Assembly (NCBI GenBank): GCA_043777755.1
Contig: JAYWHK010000074.1
Coordinates: 9,294-73,293 of the forward strand
Reading direction: 5' to 3'
DNA from: CANHEE01 sp043777755
GTDB lineage: Bacteria; Bacteroidota; Bacteroidia; Chitinophagales; Saprospiraceae
Length of the DNA stretch: 64,000 bases
A program made the translations under genes and the position numbers. Of the stretch, positions 16,207-25,036 are shown one piece after another (the stretch's first letter is position 1; each line of letters begins with the position of its first letter). The notes under the pieces are model-generated. The model worked only from the letters and a program-made list of their open reading frames with translations. It had not been told where the DNA came from and did no database searches.

Positions 16207-18759
16207 CTACCGTTGAATCAACATTCGGCTACTTGTACTGTATTTTCCAGCACTGAATTTCATAATGTATAGACCATTGCTAAGATTGTAATTGCTAAGG
16301 TCAAAAGTTTCTTGGTGGTCGCCTTCTTGAAAAATTTGATATGCCAAGTTAGCTACTTTTTGCCCTTTGATGTCAAACAATTCTACCCGTACAGGCATTG
16401 ACTCTGGCAAGAAAAACTCTACAGTTGTATTGGTATTGGCAACTGTCGGATAAATAGACAAGTTGTTGTTGGTCAAGAAGTTATCATCAACGCTAACACT
16501 TACTTTTTTGAAAATAGCACGGATTGTATCACTTGCTGTTAGCTTAAAGTAAGCTAAATTTTTGGTACTGTCTGTACTGAACTTTGATTTTGGCGCAAGC
16601 CATTTGTCAAAAGTATAAGATGTTCCATTATTGGTGGATAGACTTATTTTATTGTCAATGCCGCCATAATACATTCCCGACCAAGGGAATTGCGTAATCA
16701 CTTGCGAATTAAACTGAATCTCTTTGACTACTTGCGGCTGATCAACAGCCAGCGTCACTGGGTAAGGTCCCGTCAGTCCATAACAAGGTTTGATATTGGT
16801 TTGTACCGCATCGCAACGTCGGTCTATAAAACTACGCAGTCGCTTGACATTCGCTTCCCAACCAGTCATCGTTCCGCCCCAACGTGCGATTTGGCGAGGC
16901 ATTTCTGGTTTAATAGTATTATAAACACTGTCAAAATATGTAAGCATATTCTTTTTTGAAAAAACAGTATTGAGCAAATCAATTTGTCGAGTGACGTAGT
17001 ATTGATTAAAATCTTTATTTTTTCTGAGCTGATTCAGTACTTTTACATGTCCTTTTGGGTCAGAATTACCTTTCAGAATTTCGTGCTGACAAAGCGAAGC
17101 ATTTGCAGAAGTATCTTTGATTCCTGTATAGTTGATATAAAAAGCAAATGTCGCATCATTATCCCAAAGCGTATAGCCCCATTTTTTATGTCCGCCAGCT
17201 GGGTCTAAACCACGCCACCAGCCCGTATTGTAATTTAACCAATCGGAACAAACAGTGAAGGTATTTACCAGCATATAATCCACCAAACTCTCTACATCAT
17301 ACTGAGCTTTGATGTTTTGATAGACAGAATCTTTCGTAACATCGCTTTTTAAGATATAATTGTACAAAACATTCCAATCAGACAATGCTTTTGGCCCGCC
17401 GTGTTCCGCCCAAGTACTGCCCCAAGTTTGGATATACTGAATATTGTATTTGTCCTGATTGTAATAATGTTTTGGATAATCGTGGTCATCAGGACGCTCT
17501 CTAATGTCATAAACGCCCCAATATTCTCCATTAAGGTAAACAATCGCTTTTTGAGCTGTGCGAACATCTAATTTCAGACCGCCACGTTTTGCCAAATTCT
17601 GAATATAGGCATCTCTCATGTGTGCGCTACCTTTATTTTGAGCATCTAAGTTTGCAGGATAATTGTCATCTCCAGCAGCACGAAGAATTACCTTTTGAAA
17701 TTCTTCACGAGTACTCAAGTCGAAGATTTTTTCACCAATGACATCATTGTAACCCATTTCGTCACGCATTTCAAAGTCAAGACTTCTGTGTTTGTTTTTC
17801 CAAGAATCTTGTCCATGCGAATTGTACTCGCCGTAACCTTTTGAACCAGGTGTTTTGTCTTGTAAAAAATACTCAAAAGAACCCAGCGGCTTGTAAGAAG
17901 GTGGCGAACCAGCACCAGTAGCCAAAAAAGTTAAGCTATCACCAGTGATAGAAAGGACTATCAAACTATGTGAAACTTTGACAAAATAGGTATTAAATTG
18001 AACAAAACTTGGAAAAACCAAAGAATCTTTGCTAAAAGAACGGGCTTTTAATACTTTTACAGTATCTATCAAAATTGGATTTTTGTAGATTGGCGAAGTT
18101 GCTTTTGGTTCTTTCCCGTCCAAGGTGTAACGAATCACCAAACTTGTATCTGTTGTACTTAATTTGATAGTTTGATTTTTGTCATAAAAACCACCAGCAA
18201 CATCTACTTTTGGCTTTTCAGCAAAAGCTTTATAGAATTTTTTTACTTTATTGCTGTCGTTAGGCGAAGGAGCAATATTAATCATCCATTTTGAGCCACC
18301 GTCAGGGAATCTTGACCAAGATTGATGGTACATTGTTTCTGTAACAACGATGTCTTGAAGGACTTTTCCGTTTTTATCAGAAAGCACCAAACGCTCGTTG
18401 GTCTTTTTGGTTTGAGTCAGTTTGAAATTCGTATGATAATGCCCAGTTTTAGGGTCAGAAATATCACGAGAAGAACACCAAACACGCAAAAAACCTTTTG
18501 GAGCGATAAAAGAAGAATCTTTGAACTGCCATTTTTTAGGTTTTGTGGCATTGTCGCTGAGGTAATAACCGCTAACATCAACCGTTTTTGCACTGGTATT
18601 GTACAACTCAATCCAATCTTCTGTTCCACCAAAATTATCTAAAAATTGGTTGTAATTGGCAGCAGAATATTCGTTGATAACAACTTGTGCTATGTTTTTT
18701 TCCAATAAAAAAACATTTAAAAAAGAAAAAATTAGGTAAAAAATCTTTTTGTTCATCAT
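16207..18759 (-). CDS. CotH-kinase family protein with lamin-tail domain and T9SS sorting domain
   Basis: 850 aa. Signal peptide to about residue 24 (NIAQ). Lamin-tail domain at about 25-150 (VVINEYSAANYNQFLDN, DWIELYNTSAKTVDVSGYYL). A chitobiase C-terminal-like domain at about 185-260 (IRYTLDGKEPKATSPIY). A CotH kinase-like domain at about 300-640, with LRAAGDDNYP, RDAYIQNLAKRGGL, VYLNGEYWGVYDIRERPDDHD and LWDNDATFAF. The T9SS type A C-terminal domain is at about 760-850 (YPTVANTNTTVEF...VELFDIKGQKV...GLYIMKF). The protein is thus predicted to be moved to the cell surface by T9SS. CotH domains are atypical protein kinases in spore formers; the surface role here is unknown. Confidence 0.93.
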   Translation of the reverse strand: MMNKKIFYLIFSFLNVFLLEKNIAQVVINEYSAANYNQFLDNFGGTEDWIELYNTSAKTVDVSGYYLSDNATKPKKWQFKDSSFIAPKGFLRVWCSSRDISDPKTGHYHTNFKLTQTKKTNERLVLSDKNGKVLQDIVVTETMYHQSWSRFPDGGSKWMINIAPSPNDSNKVKKFYKAFAEKPKVDVAGGFYDKNQTIKLSTTDTSLVIRYTLDGKEPKATSPIYKNPILIDTVKVLKARSFSKDSLVFPSFVQFNTYFVKVSHSLIVLSITGDSLTFLATGAGSPPSYKPLGSFEYFLQDKTPGSKGYGEYNSHGQDSWKNKHRSLDFEMRDEMGYNDVIGEKIFDLSTREEFQKVILRAAGDDNYPANLDAQNKGSAHMRDAYIQNLAKRGGLKLDVRTAQKAIVYLNGEYWGVYDIRERPDDHDYPKHYYNQDKYNIQYIQTWGSTWAEHGGPKALSDWNVLYNYILKSDVTKDSVYQNIKAQYDVESLVDYMLVNTFTVCSDWLNYNTGWWRGLDPAGGHKKWGYTLWDNDATFAFYINYTGIKDTSANASLCQHEILKGNSDPKGHVKVLNQLRKNKDFNQYYVTRQIDLLNTVFSKKNMLTYFDSVYNTIKPEMPRQIARWGGTMTGWEANVKRLRSFIDRRCDAVQTNIKPCYGLTGPYPVTLAVDQPQVVKEIQFNSQVITQFPWSGMYYGGIDNKISLSTNNGTSYTFDKWLAPKSKFSTDSTKNLAYFKLTASDTIRAIFKKVSVSVDDNFLTNNNLSIYPTVANTNTTVEFFLPESMPVRVELFDIKGQKVANLAYQIFQEGDHQETFDLSNYNLSNGLYIMKFSAGKYSTSSRMLIQR

Positions 18760-18787
18760 AAAATTTAGTTTTAGTAAAAAGCTGAAA

Positions 18788-18795
18788 CAAAAGTA
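18788..18795 (-). promoter_or_regulatory. Promoter -7 element of the CotH gene
   Basis: The minus strand reads TACTTTTG about 30 bp upstream of the ATG. The -33 element is not clear. Confidence 0.4.
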
Positions 18796-18889
18796 AATTA
18801 ATAATTTATTAAGAATGATGTTTTTAACAAAAAGGTTGGTTTCTTGAACCGTTTTTTAGATGAAGGTGGAAAAAAAAATTATATTTATA

Positions 18890-18934
18890 AAAAAAGTTCT
18901 AAACTTTGCCATGGCAAAGTTTAGAACTTTTTTT
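18890..18934 (-). terminator. Terminator of rplS
   Basis: A perfect palindrome of about 20 bp per arm, AAAAAGTTCTAAACTTTGCC against GGCAAAGTTTAGAACTTTTT, with almost no loop. It lies about 30 bp after the rplS stop codon. Confidence 0.85.
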
Positions 18935-18962
18935 ATATTAAAGATAAAATGATAAAATCATT

Positions 18963-19313
18963 TTATCTATCTCTTAATTCCTTGATACGAGCTTTCTTAC
19001 CAACCAAACCACGTAAGTAGAACAAACGAGCCTTGCGCACCTTACCACGTTTGTGGAGCATAATGCTGTCAATAAAAGGAGAAGCGAAAGGGAATATACG
19101 CTCAACACCGATACTGTTAGAAATTTTACGAACAGTGAAAGTTTTACCTAAACCTTCGCCAGCGATTTGAATAACATCGCCTTTAAATGCTTGGATACGG
19201 GTCTTTTCACCTTCCTTGATTTGATAATTTACGGTAATGTTGTCACCTGCTTTGAACTTAGGAAAGTCAGGTTTTTTCAACATTTGCTCTTGCACAAATT
19301 TAATTGCGTCCAT
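18963..19313 (-). CDS. rplS: 50S ribosomal protein L19
   Basis: 116 aa, normal family length. The hallmark motifs are present: PKFKAGDNITVNYQIKEGEKTRIQAFKGDVI, SNSIGVERIFPFASPFIDSI and RGKVRKARLFYLRGL-GKKARIKE. It sits at the interface of the 30S and 50S subunits. It is usually last in an rpsP-rimM-trmD-rplS operon, but here it stands alone behind its own strong promoter, as is common in Bacteroidota, and is closed by a palindromic terminator. Confidence 0.98.
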   Translation of the reverse strand: MDAIKFVQEQMLKKPDFPKFKAGDNITVNYQIKEGEKTRIQAFKGDVIQIAGEGLGKTFTVRKISNSIGVERIFPFASPFIDSIMLHKRGKVRKARLFYLRGLVGKKARIKELRDR

Positions 19314-19453
19314 TGTTGTATGAAAATTTAACTGAATTAAATAATTGAAAAGCGGTTGATAATCAAATAGTTATAGCGTTTTAAAACATTCCTAAGCGTC
19401 GCAAACACTACTTTTAATGAGCTAAGTGATTTCTACATTTTCGTTTTCGAGGT

Positions 19454-19486
19454 GCAAAGGTACGTTTATTTTTATGATTAGTCAAA
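19454..19486 (-). promoter_or_regulatory. Promoter of rplS
   Basis: The minus strand reads TTTG (19486-19483), about 20 bp, then TACCTTTGC (19462-19454), a full consensus. The transcribed leader is about 135 nt (19447 to 19314), long enough for an autoregulatory L19 leader, though I could not identify a defined fold. Confidence 0.75.
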
Positions 19487-19574
19487 TTTTTATCGTTTTT
19501 TTTAGTTTATAATTGTAGTTGGCAAACCTAATAGTTTTTATTTAAAAAAACCACTCAAAAATAATCCTCTTTTC

Positions 19575-19605
19575 TTGTCACATTCAGCACAAAATACTAT
19601 TTTTG
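19575..19605 (+). promoter_or_regulatory. Promoter of the 19901-24982 gene
   Basis: CTTG (TTG at 19575-19577) and TATTTTTG (19598-19605) are spaced by 20 bp. It would create an unusually long leader of about 290 nt before the ATG at 19901. Confidence 0.55.
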
Positions 19606-19676
19606 TATTGCCTTAGTGTTTGCTGAGGTTTTTAGTTTAATTATTTGCGTTTCGCATTGTAACATACTGTTTGTTG

Positions 19677-19819
19677 TAGTACAAAATACTCCAATCTTTT
19701 AAACAATCAACAACAGTAGCAACAGCGATGCGCCTGACTTTGCTATATCGTATCTCTACATATAGACAAGCGCAGGCGTTCGTTTGCTATTGTTGAGGTT
19801 ATGGAGTAACCCTGTACTA
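19677..19819 (+). other. Long imperfect hairpin in the 5' leader
   Basis: The left arm starting TAGTACAAAATACTCCA at 19677 is matched by the complement of the right arm ending at 19819 (TAGTACAGGGTTACTCCA when read on the other strand). Further matched blocks are CAACAACAGTAGCAA against CAACAATAGCAA and CGCCTG against CGCCTGCG. An apical CTATAT/ATATAG stem lies at 19743-19765. It is either a structured leader RNA or a palindromic element. Confidence 0.45.
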
Positions 19820-19900
19820 TGCAAAAAGAACCTGCGCTTTTTATTTTTTGTAAAAAGCGTTTTTAACCATTATTTTTTAATTAAAACTACGTTTTTGCAC

Positions 19901-22900
19901 ATGAAGAAATTAATTTTCTTTTTATTATTACACTTATGCTTTACTATTCCTACTATAGTAGTGGCTCAAAACCTTTATCAATGTGGCATATACAAAAAAG
20001 CCACTGTACCAGCGGAGCCTAAATTTATAGATAATTTTGGCAATTATTACAGCGAAGAAGAACTTTCGGCTAAAGTAACGTCATCGTCAAATACATTATC
20101 TACTAACGATTGTACTCTAACAAAATTTGATATTTCCTTTGCTAGTGGAGCTTTTACTAAAGCCGAAGAACTAACAATTTGCAGTGTATTCAAATATCTT
20201 GAAGACAAGGTTGTATTGAATGTACCAAACGTTAAAGCCCGTATTGAGATAAAAAAAGCATATTTAGACGACGATGTACTTGGAAATGCATCATTGTACT
20301 ATCCAATTAATAATTGTGGCATCCAACAATCTACGATGCTTTTAACATTTCTTGGAAGTAAATTGTATGAGAAAAAAACTCTTGGCACAATTACTTTAAA
20401 TTCATTATTCGATGGCAAGTGGCACAATGACACGACTCCTTTGACTACAAATTGGCATGATTTATATTCACTTGTATTACATGAAGCATTGCATATTTTA
20501 GGATTTTCAACAGCAATTCATCCATTAAATTTACCTTCTACTGGAGTTCTTACAACTTGGGATAAGTTTTTATTCAATAAAAATTCCCAAAATAATCTAT
20601 CTATACAATCTTCTACAAAAGATTGCTGTACAAATCATCTGTTTAACCCAAAAGAAATAAATACAAATTTAAGTAATAATTGCCAATCTAATATTTGGTT
20701 CAAAGATAAATCGGGTAACGAAATAGCCCCTATTAGTTGTCATGAAAATACAAATAATGGCTTATCTCATCTTGGCATAAAATGCGACCCTTCATCGCCA
20801 CCTTTTGTAATGAATCCAATTTTGCCAAACAATACTAAAAGGAGAGTCTTGACTACCCAAGAGTCAAAAATAATTTGTGCACTTGGATATAAAACAACTT
20901 TAACCCCAACTTGTACTCCTTCTAATATAATAGCATTAGATGACTGCGACCCTACAATCTATACCTCGATTGCGCAAAAAGGAAGTTTAAACGTAGTTTT
21001 TAATGATATTTTTCCAACAAATTACAAATTAGAAATAGTGAGTTGGGATACTGATGGTTTAGAAAATGTTAGCATTACAACACCCAATTCTACTATCAGT
21101 TATACAATTAAAAATAGAGGAGAGTGGTTTATCAATTATAAACTAACTAATCTTGATAACAATGAATGTGTTAATGCTAAACTTAAAATTGTTTGTATAG
21201 ATAAAAATTTGAGCTCATGTTGTTCTACCTCTAATTGCAATCTGACGTGTTTTGGTGATTTTGAAAATTTCACTAGCAGCTTTGAGGCTCGATATTATTT
21301 ATCCAGTACTAAAGATTTTTGTAATGAAAATCCTTTTATTATGCATAATACAGAGGGCGTAAATACCATTGATTTATTGACTTTGGGTACTAATTATATA
21401 GATTATTGTGATAAAGATAAAATAAAACAAAGTATTACCGCTCCTCAAAAAGACAAATATTTAGGTTTTTGGGCGGGTTATGATAAAAATAAAAAATTTT
21501 CTTCCGAAGGTTTTTATTTACCCTTATGTAGGGTTTTAAAAAAAGATACAAAAGTTAAGGTAGATTTTATTGCACGAGTAAACCCTGAATGTATAGCTCT
21601 TCTGCCCGAAATGTTATTCTCATTTGTAAGTAAGATTTATGGAAGCGGTGCGGGTAGTGTAGAACACGCTAAAATTGTAAAAACAGTACTTATTAAAAAT
21701 AGTACATTTGTCAATTTTTCTTTTGATTACACAGTAGGTGAAGATGTTGTAGCTTTATTAATTTCTGCCAATGCTCAAAAGTATGTTTATTTTAATATTG
21801 ATGATATTAAAATATCTGAATATGATGTAAATCTAAGTATTCAATCTAAAATATTGAGTAATTGTATAGATGATAATATTGAAATTGAATATTCTATATG
21901 CAGTACTAATAGTCAACAAGGAGATTTAGCTATTCAAGCTACTATTCCAAACGGTTATTCCGTAGCTGGTGGCTCTTTTAATCCACAAGGAGTATGGAAC
22001 GTTCAGTTAAATAGTACTAATCAACCAAACCCATTTTGTGCTAAGGGTAAATTAATCCTTAAACCAATGAATACAGTTCCTAACGGAACTATTTTAAATA
22101 TTAGTTTAAAAGCAACATCTTCTCAAAAATGTACTGTCATTATTGGAGGAGCAAATACAACTGATATAAAATTAGAGTCTTGTAAACCAGACTGTGCATG
22201 CTCTCCAACTACAAGTTATACTATTGCTCCTGTTGCTGGACAATTAAATACATTACTATCTTCTACTGCAATTTTTAAATTAAATAATTCGTCTTTTTCT
22301 AATGCTAATACTGGCTGTATTCTTGTTACAGGAAATTTGATAATAGATAAAAATTATAATTTTTCGAGTTGCAATTTCGTTATGGCAACTGGTTCAAAAA
22401 TAGAAATTGCTGCGGGCGTAAATGTTAACTTTGATAAGTGTAGATTCTACTCTTGCAACCAAATGTGGAAAGGCATTGAAGCTCTTGCCAGCAGTACTAT
22501 CAGAATGACCAATTGCCCACGAGTAGAAGATGCGCATTTTGCAATAAAATTAAACAATCAAGTTTCGGCAACCATTACCAATAATGTTTTTTCTAAGAAC
22601 TATGTTGATATTTATACTGATGGCAGCGTTAATGCTATTTCTTTGAAGAAATTTGAGGTATTATTTAATGTCCACAATGCACTAAACAATTCTTTAAAAG
22701 CTCCGTATTCTGGGCAGCCTATTCCTTCAAAATGGACTACTACTTATGCAGCTTATTGGTTTAAAAGGACAAGCGTATTGCAAACACCTGTCAATATTGG
22801 AAGGTCAGCATTGCCAGGTACGGTCTATGCAAGTATTAATGGTGCTACGAATGGTATTATTGCTGAAAATACAAGCATTTTTACCCATGGTGTGGAGTTT

Positions 22901-24982
22901 AAAAACGTTTTGCCTACGGCTAATTATACAGTAGGGCAAGCGATACAAGGTTTTGCTGTTCATAGTTCGGCAACTTTGGCTGGAATTACTACTGATGTCG
23001 TAGGTATGGGTACTGGTTATACCGCTTTTAACAATTGTACAAACGGGATTTATGCAAAAAACTCTTTATTAAATGTAAGGAATAATACGATGAATCCTGT
23101 AAGTAATGCGATTAGTGGTGAGTTTTTAACAAGTACGGTCAATACTGATGGTACTATTAACATTGGAAATATCAATGATAATAGCATAAATTGCACAACA
23201 CGGGGTATTTATTTAAATCAAACACCAACTCAGTACATTTTAAATAATGATGTTACCTGTAGTTCCAAATCTCCTACAACAGCTTCTTGCATTTGGTTAA
23301 ACAATTGCGGTGCAACATCTTCTTCCGAATTAGTCATTAGGGAAAATATACTACAAATGTCTAACATTGCTTATGGTATTCGTTTGGCTAATTGCAAAAA
23401 TATTACCATACACAATAACAAAGACATTACGATTAATAGTAGCCGCAAAGGAACAGGTTCAGTCAATACCCTTTTCACTGATGGTATCAATATCATTAAT
23501 TCTGAGTCATGTAACATAGTAGCGAATAGAGTTGTGAAAGGATTGGGTACGCCCAATGACCCACTCAATACAGCGGAAACAGTTGGCTTATTTATGCAAA
23601 ATGCTCCTAATAACCTTTATTGCTGTAATAGCACAGATGAATTGCATACAGGAATGGAAGTACGAGGTCTAAATGACATTACAGATGGCTTGATAGGTAC
23701 TCTTTTTGGCAATCACGACAGAGGTCTTTGGCTGAGAAAAATCAATGCCAATGCGCCCAATCCACTTATAGGCGGACAAGGGCATAGAGGAAATGAATGG
23801 CTCGGAAATAGTGCTACAAATGATGCGATTAATGATGATAATTTTATACAAGGCATTACTAAAAATCAAATTTTAGTAGAAACACCACAAGGAACGCCTT
23901 TATTCCCTTCCAAAATTAGTTTGCCCAATGTCCCAATAGGGACGGATTGGTTTCAAGAAGAAAAAGGTGCTTCTTTGAAATGTACTATCGCTTCTACTCA
24001 TTGCATTTCAATGAAACCTACAACGAGTATTAATGCTTTAGACCAATTACTTTTCAAGGGATTAAGCAAGGACGAATTAAATCCAATTACTTCTTGGCAA
24101 TTGCAAAAAAACTTGTACAAGAAACTACAAGTGCAACCTTCATTGGCTGAAAAAGACATAGATGCTCAAATATTTTTTGAGGAAGCAAAGAATAGCCCTA
24201 TTGCTACTTTTGTAGGGGTAGAAGAAAGTTTTGATTACATCAAATCCTATAAATCAGAAGAACAAAAAGCAATAGAAGTAACTATAGCGGCACAAAAAGA
24301 AAAATTGAGCAATATTCTTGATAAATTAGCGGAAGGCGAAGAAGTCCCTACATTGATAGAAGAAATAAGAAATTTGGAAGTAGCACTGGAACAAAGCTAT
24401 AAGGCATTGAACAATACTGCGCTACGGACAGAAAAAGAAAGCATGGAATCACTTTTGGCTTTGCAAGAACGCCTCAATCACATCACAGTAGAGCAAATTC
24501 ATGAACAAAATCTTCTCGAAGTACAGAAAATACAAGTTGCTCAATTGCTTGCAGAAGACAAACAATTAGAGGAGAAAAGCATCTACATTTTAGAAAGTGT
24601 TGCCAATCAATGCGATGCTGTGGGCGGTGAAGCTGTGCAAACTGCAAGGGCGATGCTAACTTGGCATAATGCTGATAAATATAGTTTTGAGAGAGAAACA
24701 AGTTGCAATGAGGAAATTTTATTTAAGACCAAACGTAGTAATTATGAATCAGTTAAGATTTATCCTAACCCTACTGACGGTAATATTATTTTAGAAAAAA
24801 AGACAAATGATATTGCCGAGCTTTCAATCTTTGATATGAATGGTCGTTTGGTAAAAAGTATGGTAATTCAGGAGCAAAAAACGCCAATCAATGTAAATTA
24901 TTTGCAAAATGGGGTCTATTATTGCCGTTTAATTGAGAAAACAGGCGATGTTGTAAGTGTTAAAATATCAATAATTCGTTAA
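19901..24982 (+). CDS. T9SS cargo: M8-like metallopeptidase domain plus beta-helix, 1693 aa
   Basis: The frame opens upstream, but the ATG at 19901 gives a clean signal peptide (MKKLIFFLLL...VVAQ). Residues about 75-330 look like a leishmanolysin-type (M8) zinc peptidase: HEALHILGFS (His194, Glu195, His198, Gly201), a distant SH at His290, and a Met-turn-like VMNPIL (Met304). Residues about 330-800 are beta-rich and Cys-rich domains. About 820-1270 form a right-handed parallel beta-helix with short Asn-rich turns (NNCTNGIYAKNS, ENTSIFTHGVEF). About 1400-1560 are charged helices or coiled coil. The last about 80 residues are a T9SS type A domain (IYPNPTDGNIIL...ELSIFDMNGRLV...GVYYCRL). Surface-located or secreted; the substrate is unknown. 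Confidence 0.9.
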   Translation: MKKLIFFLLLHLCFTIPTIVVAQNLYQCGIYKKATVPAEPKFIDNFGNYYSEEELSAKVTSSSNTLSTNDCTLTKFDISFASGAFTKAEELTICSVFKYLEDKVVLNVPNVKARIEIKKAYLDDDVLGNASLYYPINNCGIQQSTMLLTFLGSKLYEKKTLGTITLNSLFDGKWHNDTTPLTTNWHDLYSLVLHEALHILGFSTAIHPLNLPSTGVLTTWDKFLFNKNSQNNLSIQSSTKDCCTNHLFNPKEINTNLSNNCQSNIWFKDKSGNEIAPISCHENTNNGLSHLGIKCDPSSPPFVMNPILPNNTKRRVLTTQESKIICALGYKTTLTPTCTPSNIIALDDCDPTIYTSIAQKGSLNVVFNDIFPTNYKLEIVSWDTDGLENVSITTPNSTISYTIKNRGEWFINYKLTNLDNNECVNAKLKIVCIDKNLSSCCSTSNCNLTCFGDFENFTSSFEARYYLSSTKDFCNENPFIMHNTEGVNTIDLLTLGTNYIDYCDKDKIKQSITAPQKDKYLGFWAGYDKNKKFSSEGFYLPLCRVLKKDTKVKVDFIARVNPECIALLPEMLFSFVSKIYGSGAGSVEHAKIVKTVLIKNSTFVNFSFDYTVGEDVVALLISANAQKYVYFNIDDIKISEYDVNLSIQSKILSNCIDDNIEIEYSICSTNSQQGDLAIQATIPNGYSVAGGSFNPQGVWNVQLNSTNQPNPFCAKGKLILKPMNTVPNGTILNISLKATSSQKCTVIIGGANTTDIKLESCKPDCACSPTTSYTIAPVAGQLNTLLSSTAIFKLNNSSFSNANTGCILVTGNLIIDKNYNFSSCNFVMATGSKIEIAAGVNVNFDKCRFYSCNQMWKGIEALASSTIRMTNCPRVEDAHFAIKLNNQVSATITNNVFSKNYVDIYTDGSVNAISLKKFEVLFNVHNALNNSLKAPYSGQPIPSKWTTTYAAYWFKRTSVLQTPVNIGRSALPGTVYASINGATNGIIAENTSIFTHGVEFKNVLPTANYTVGQAIQGFAVHSSATLAGITTDVVGMGTGYTAFNNCTNGIYAKNSLLNVRNNTMNPVSNAISGEFLTSTVNTDGTINIGNINDNSINCTTRGIYLNQTPTQYILNNDVTCSSKSPTTASCIWLNNCGATSSSELVIRENILQMSNIAYGIRLANCKNITIHNNKDITINSSRKGTGSVNTLFTDGINIINSESCNIVANRVVKGLGTPNDPLNTAETVGLFMQNAPNNLYCCNSTDELHTGMEVRGLNDITDGLIGTLFGNHDRGLWLRKINANAPNPLIGGQGHRGNEWLGNSATNDAINDDNFIQGITKNQILVETPQGTPLFPSKISLPNVPIGTDWFQEEKGASLKCTIASTHCISMKPTTSINALDQLLFKGLSKDELNPITSWQLQKNLYKKLQVQPSLAEKDIDAQIFFEEAKNSPIATFVGVEESFDYIKSYKSEEQKAIEVTIAAQKEKLSNILDKLAEGEEVPTLIEEIRNLEVALEQSYKALNNTALRTEKESMESLLALQERLNHITVEQIHEQNLLEVQKIQVAQLLAEDKQLEEKSIYILESVANQCDAVGGEAVQTARAMLTWHNADKYSFERETSCNEEILFKTKRSNYESVKIYPNPTDGNIILEKKTNDIAELSIFDMNGRLVKSMVIQEQKTPINVNYLQNGVYYCRLIEKTGDVVSVKISIIR

Positions 24983-24991
24983 TTTTATTAT

Positions 24992-25031
24992 AGTCCAAGT
25001 AGCCATTATGGCTACTTGGACTTCTTTTTTT
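24992..25031 (+). terminator. Rho-independent terminator
   Basis: AGTCCAAGTAGCC pairs with GGCTACTTGGACT around ATTAT, followed by TTCTTTTTTT. It sits between two T9SS cargo genes. The next ATG (25037) is only a few bases after the T-run, so the second gene depends on read-through or a promoter inside the first. Confidence 0.85.
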
Positions 25032-25036
25032 GTACT

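Noticed and set aside
19620..19900. A tRNA gene in the leader (GTTCG word present)
   Set aside because: No cloverleaf arms or acceptor pairing could be arranged around it.
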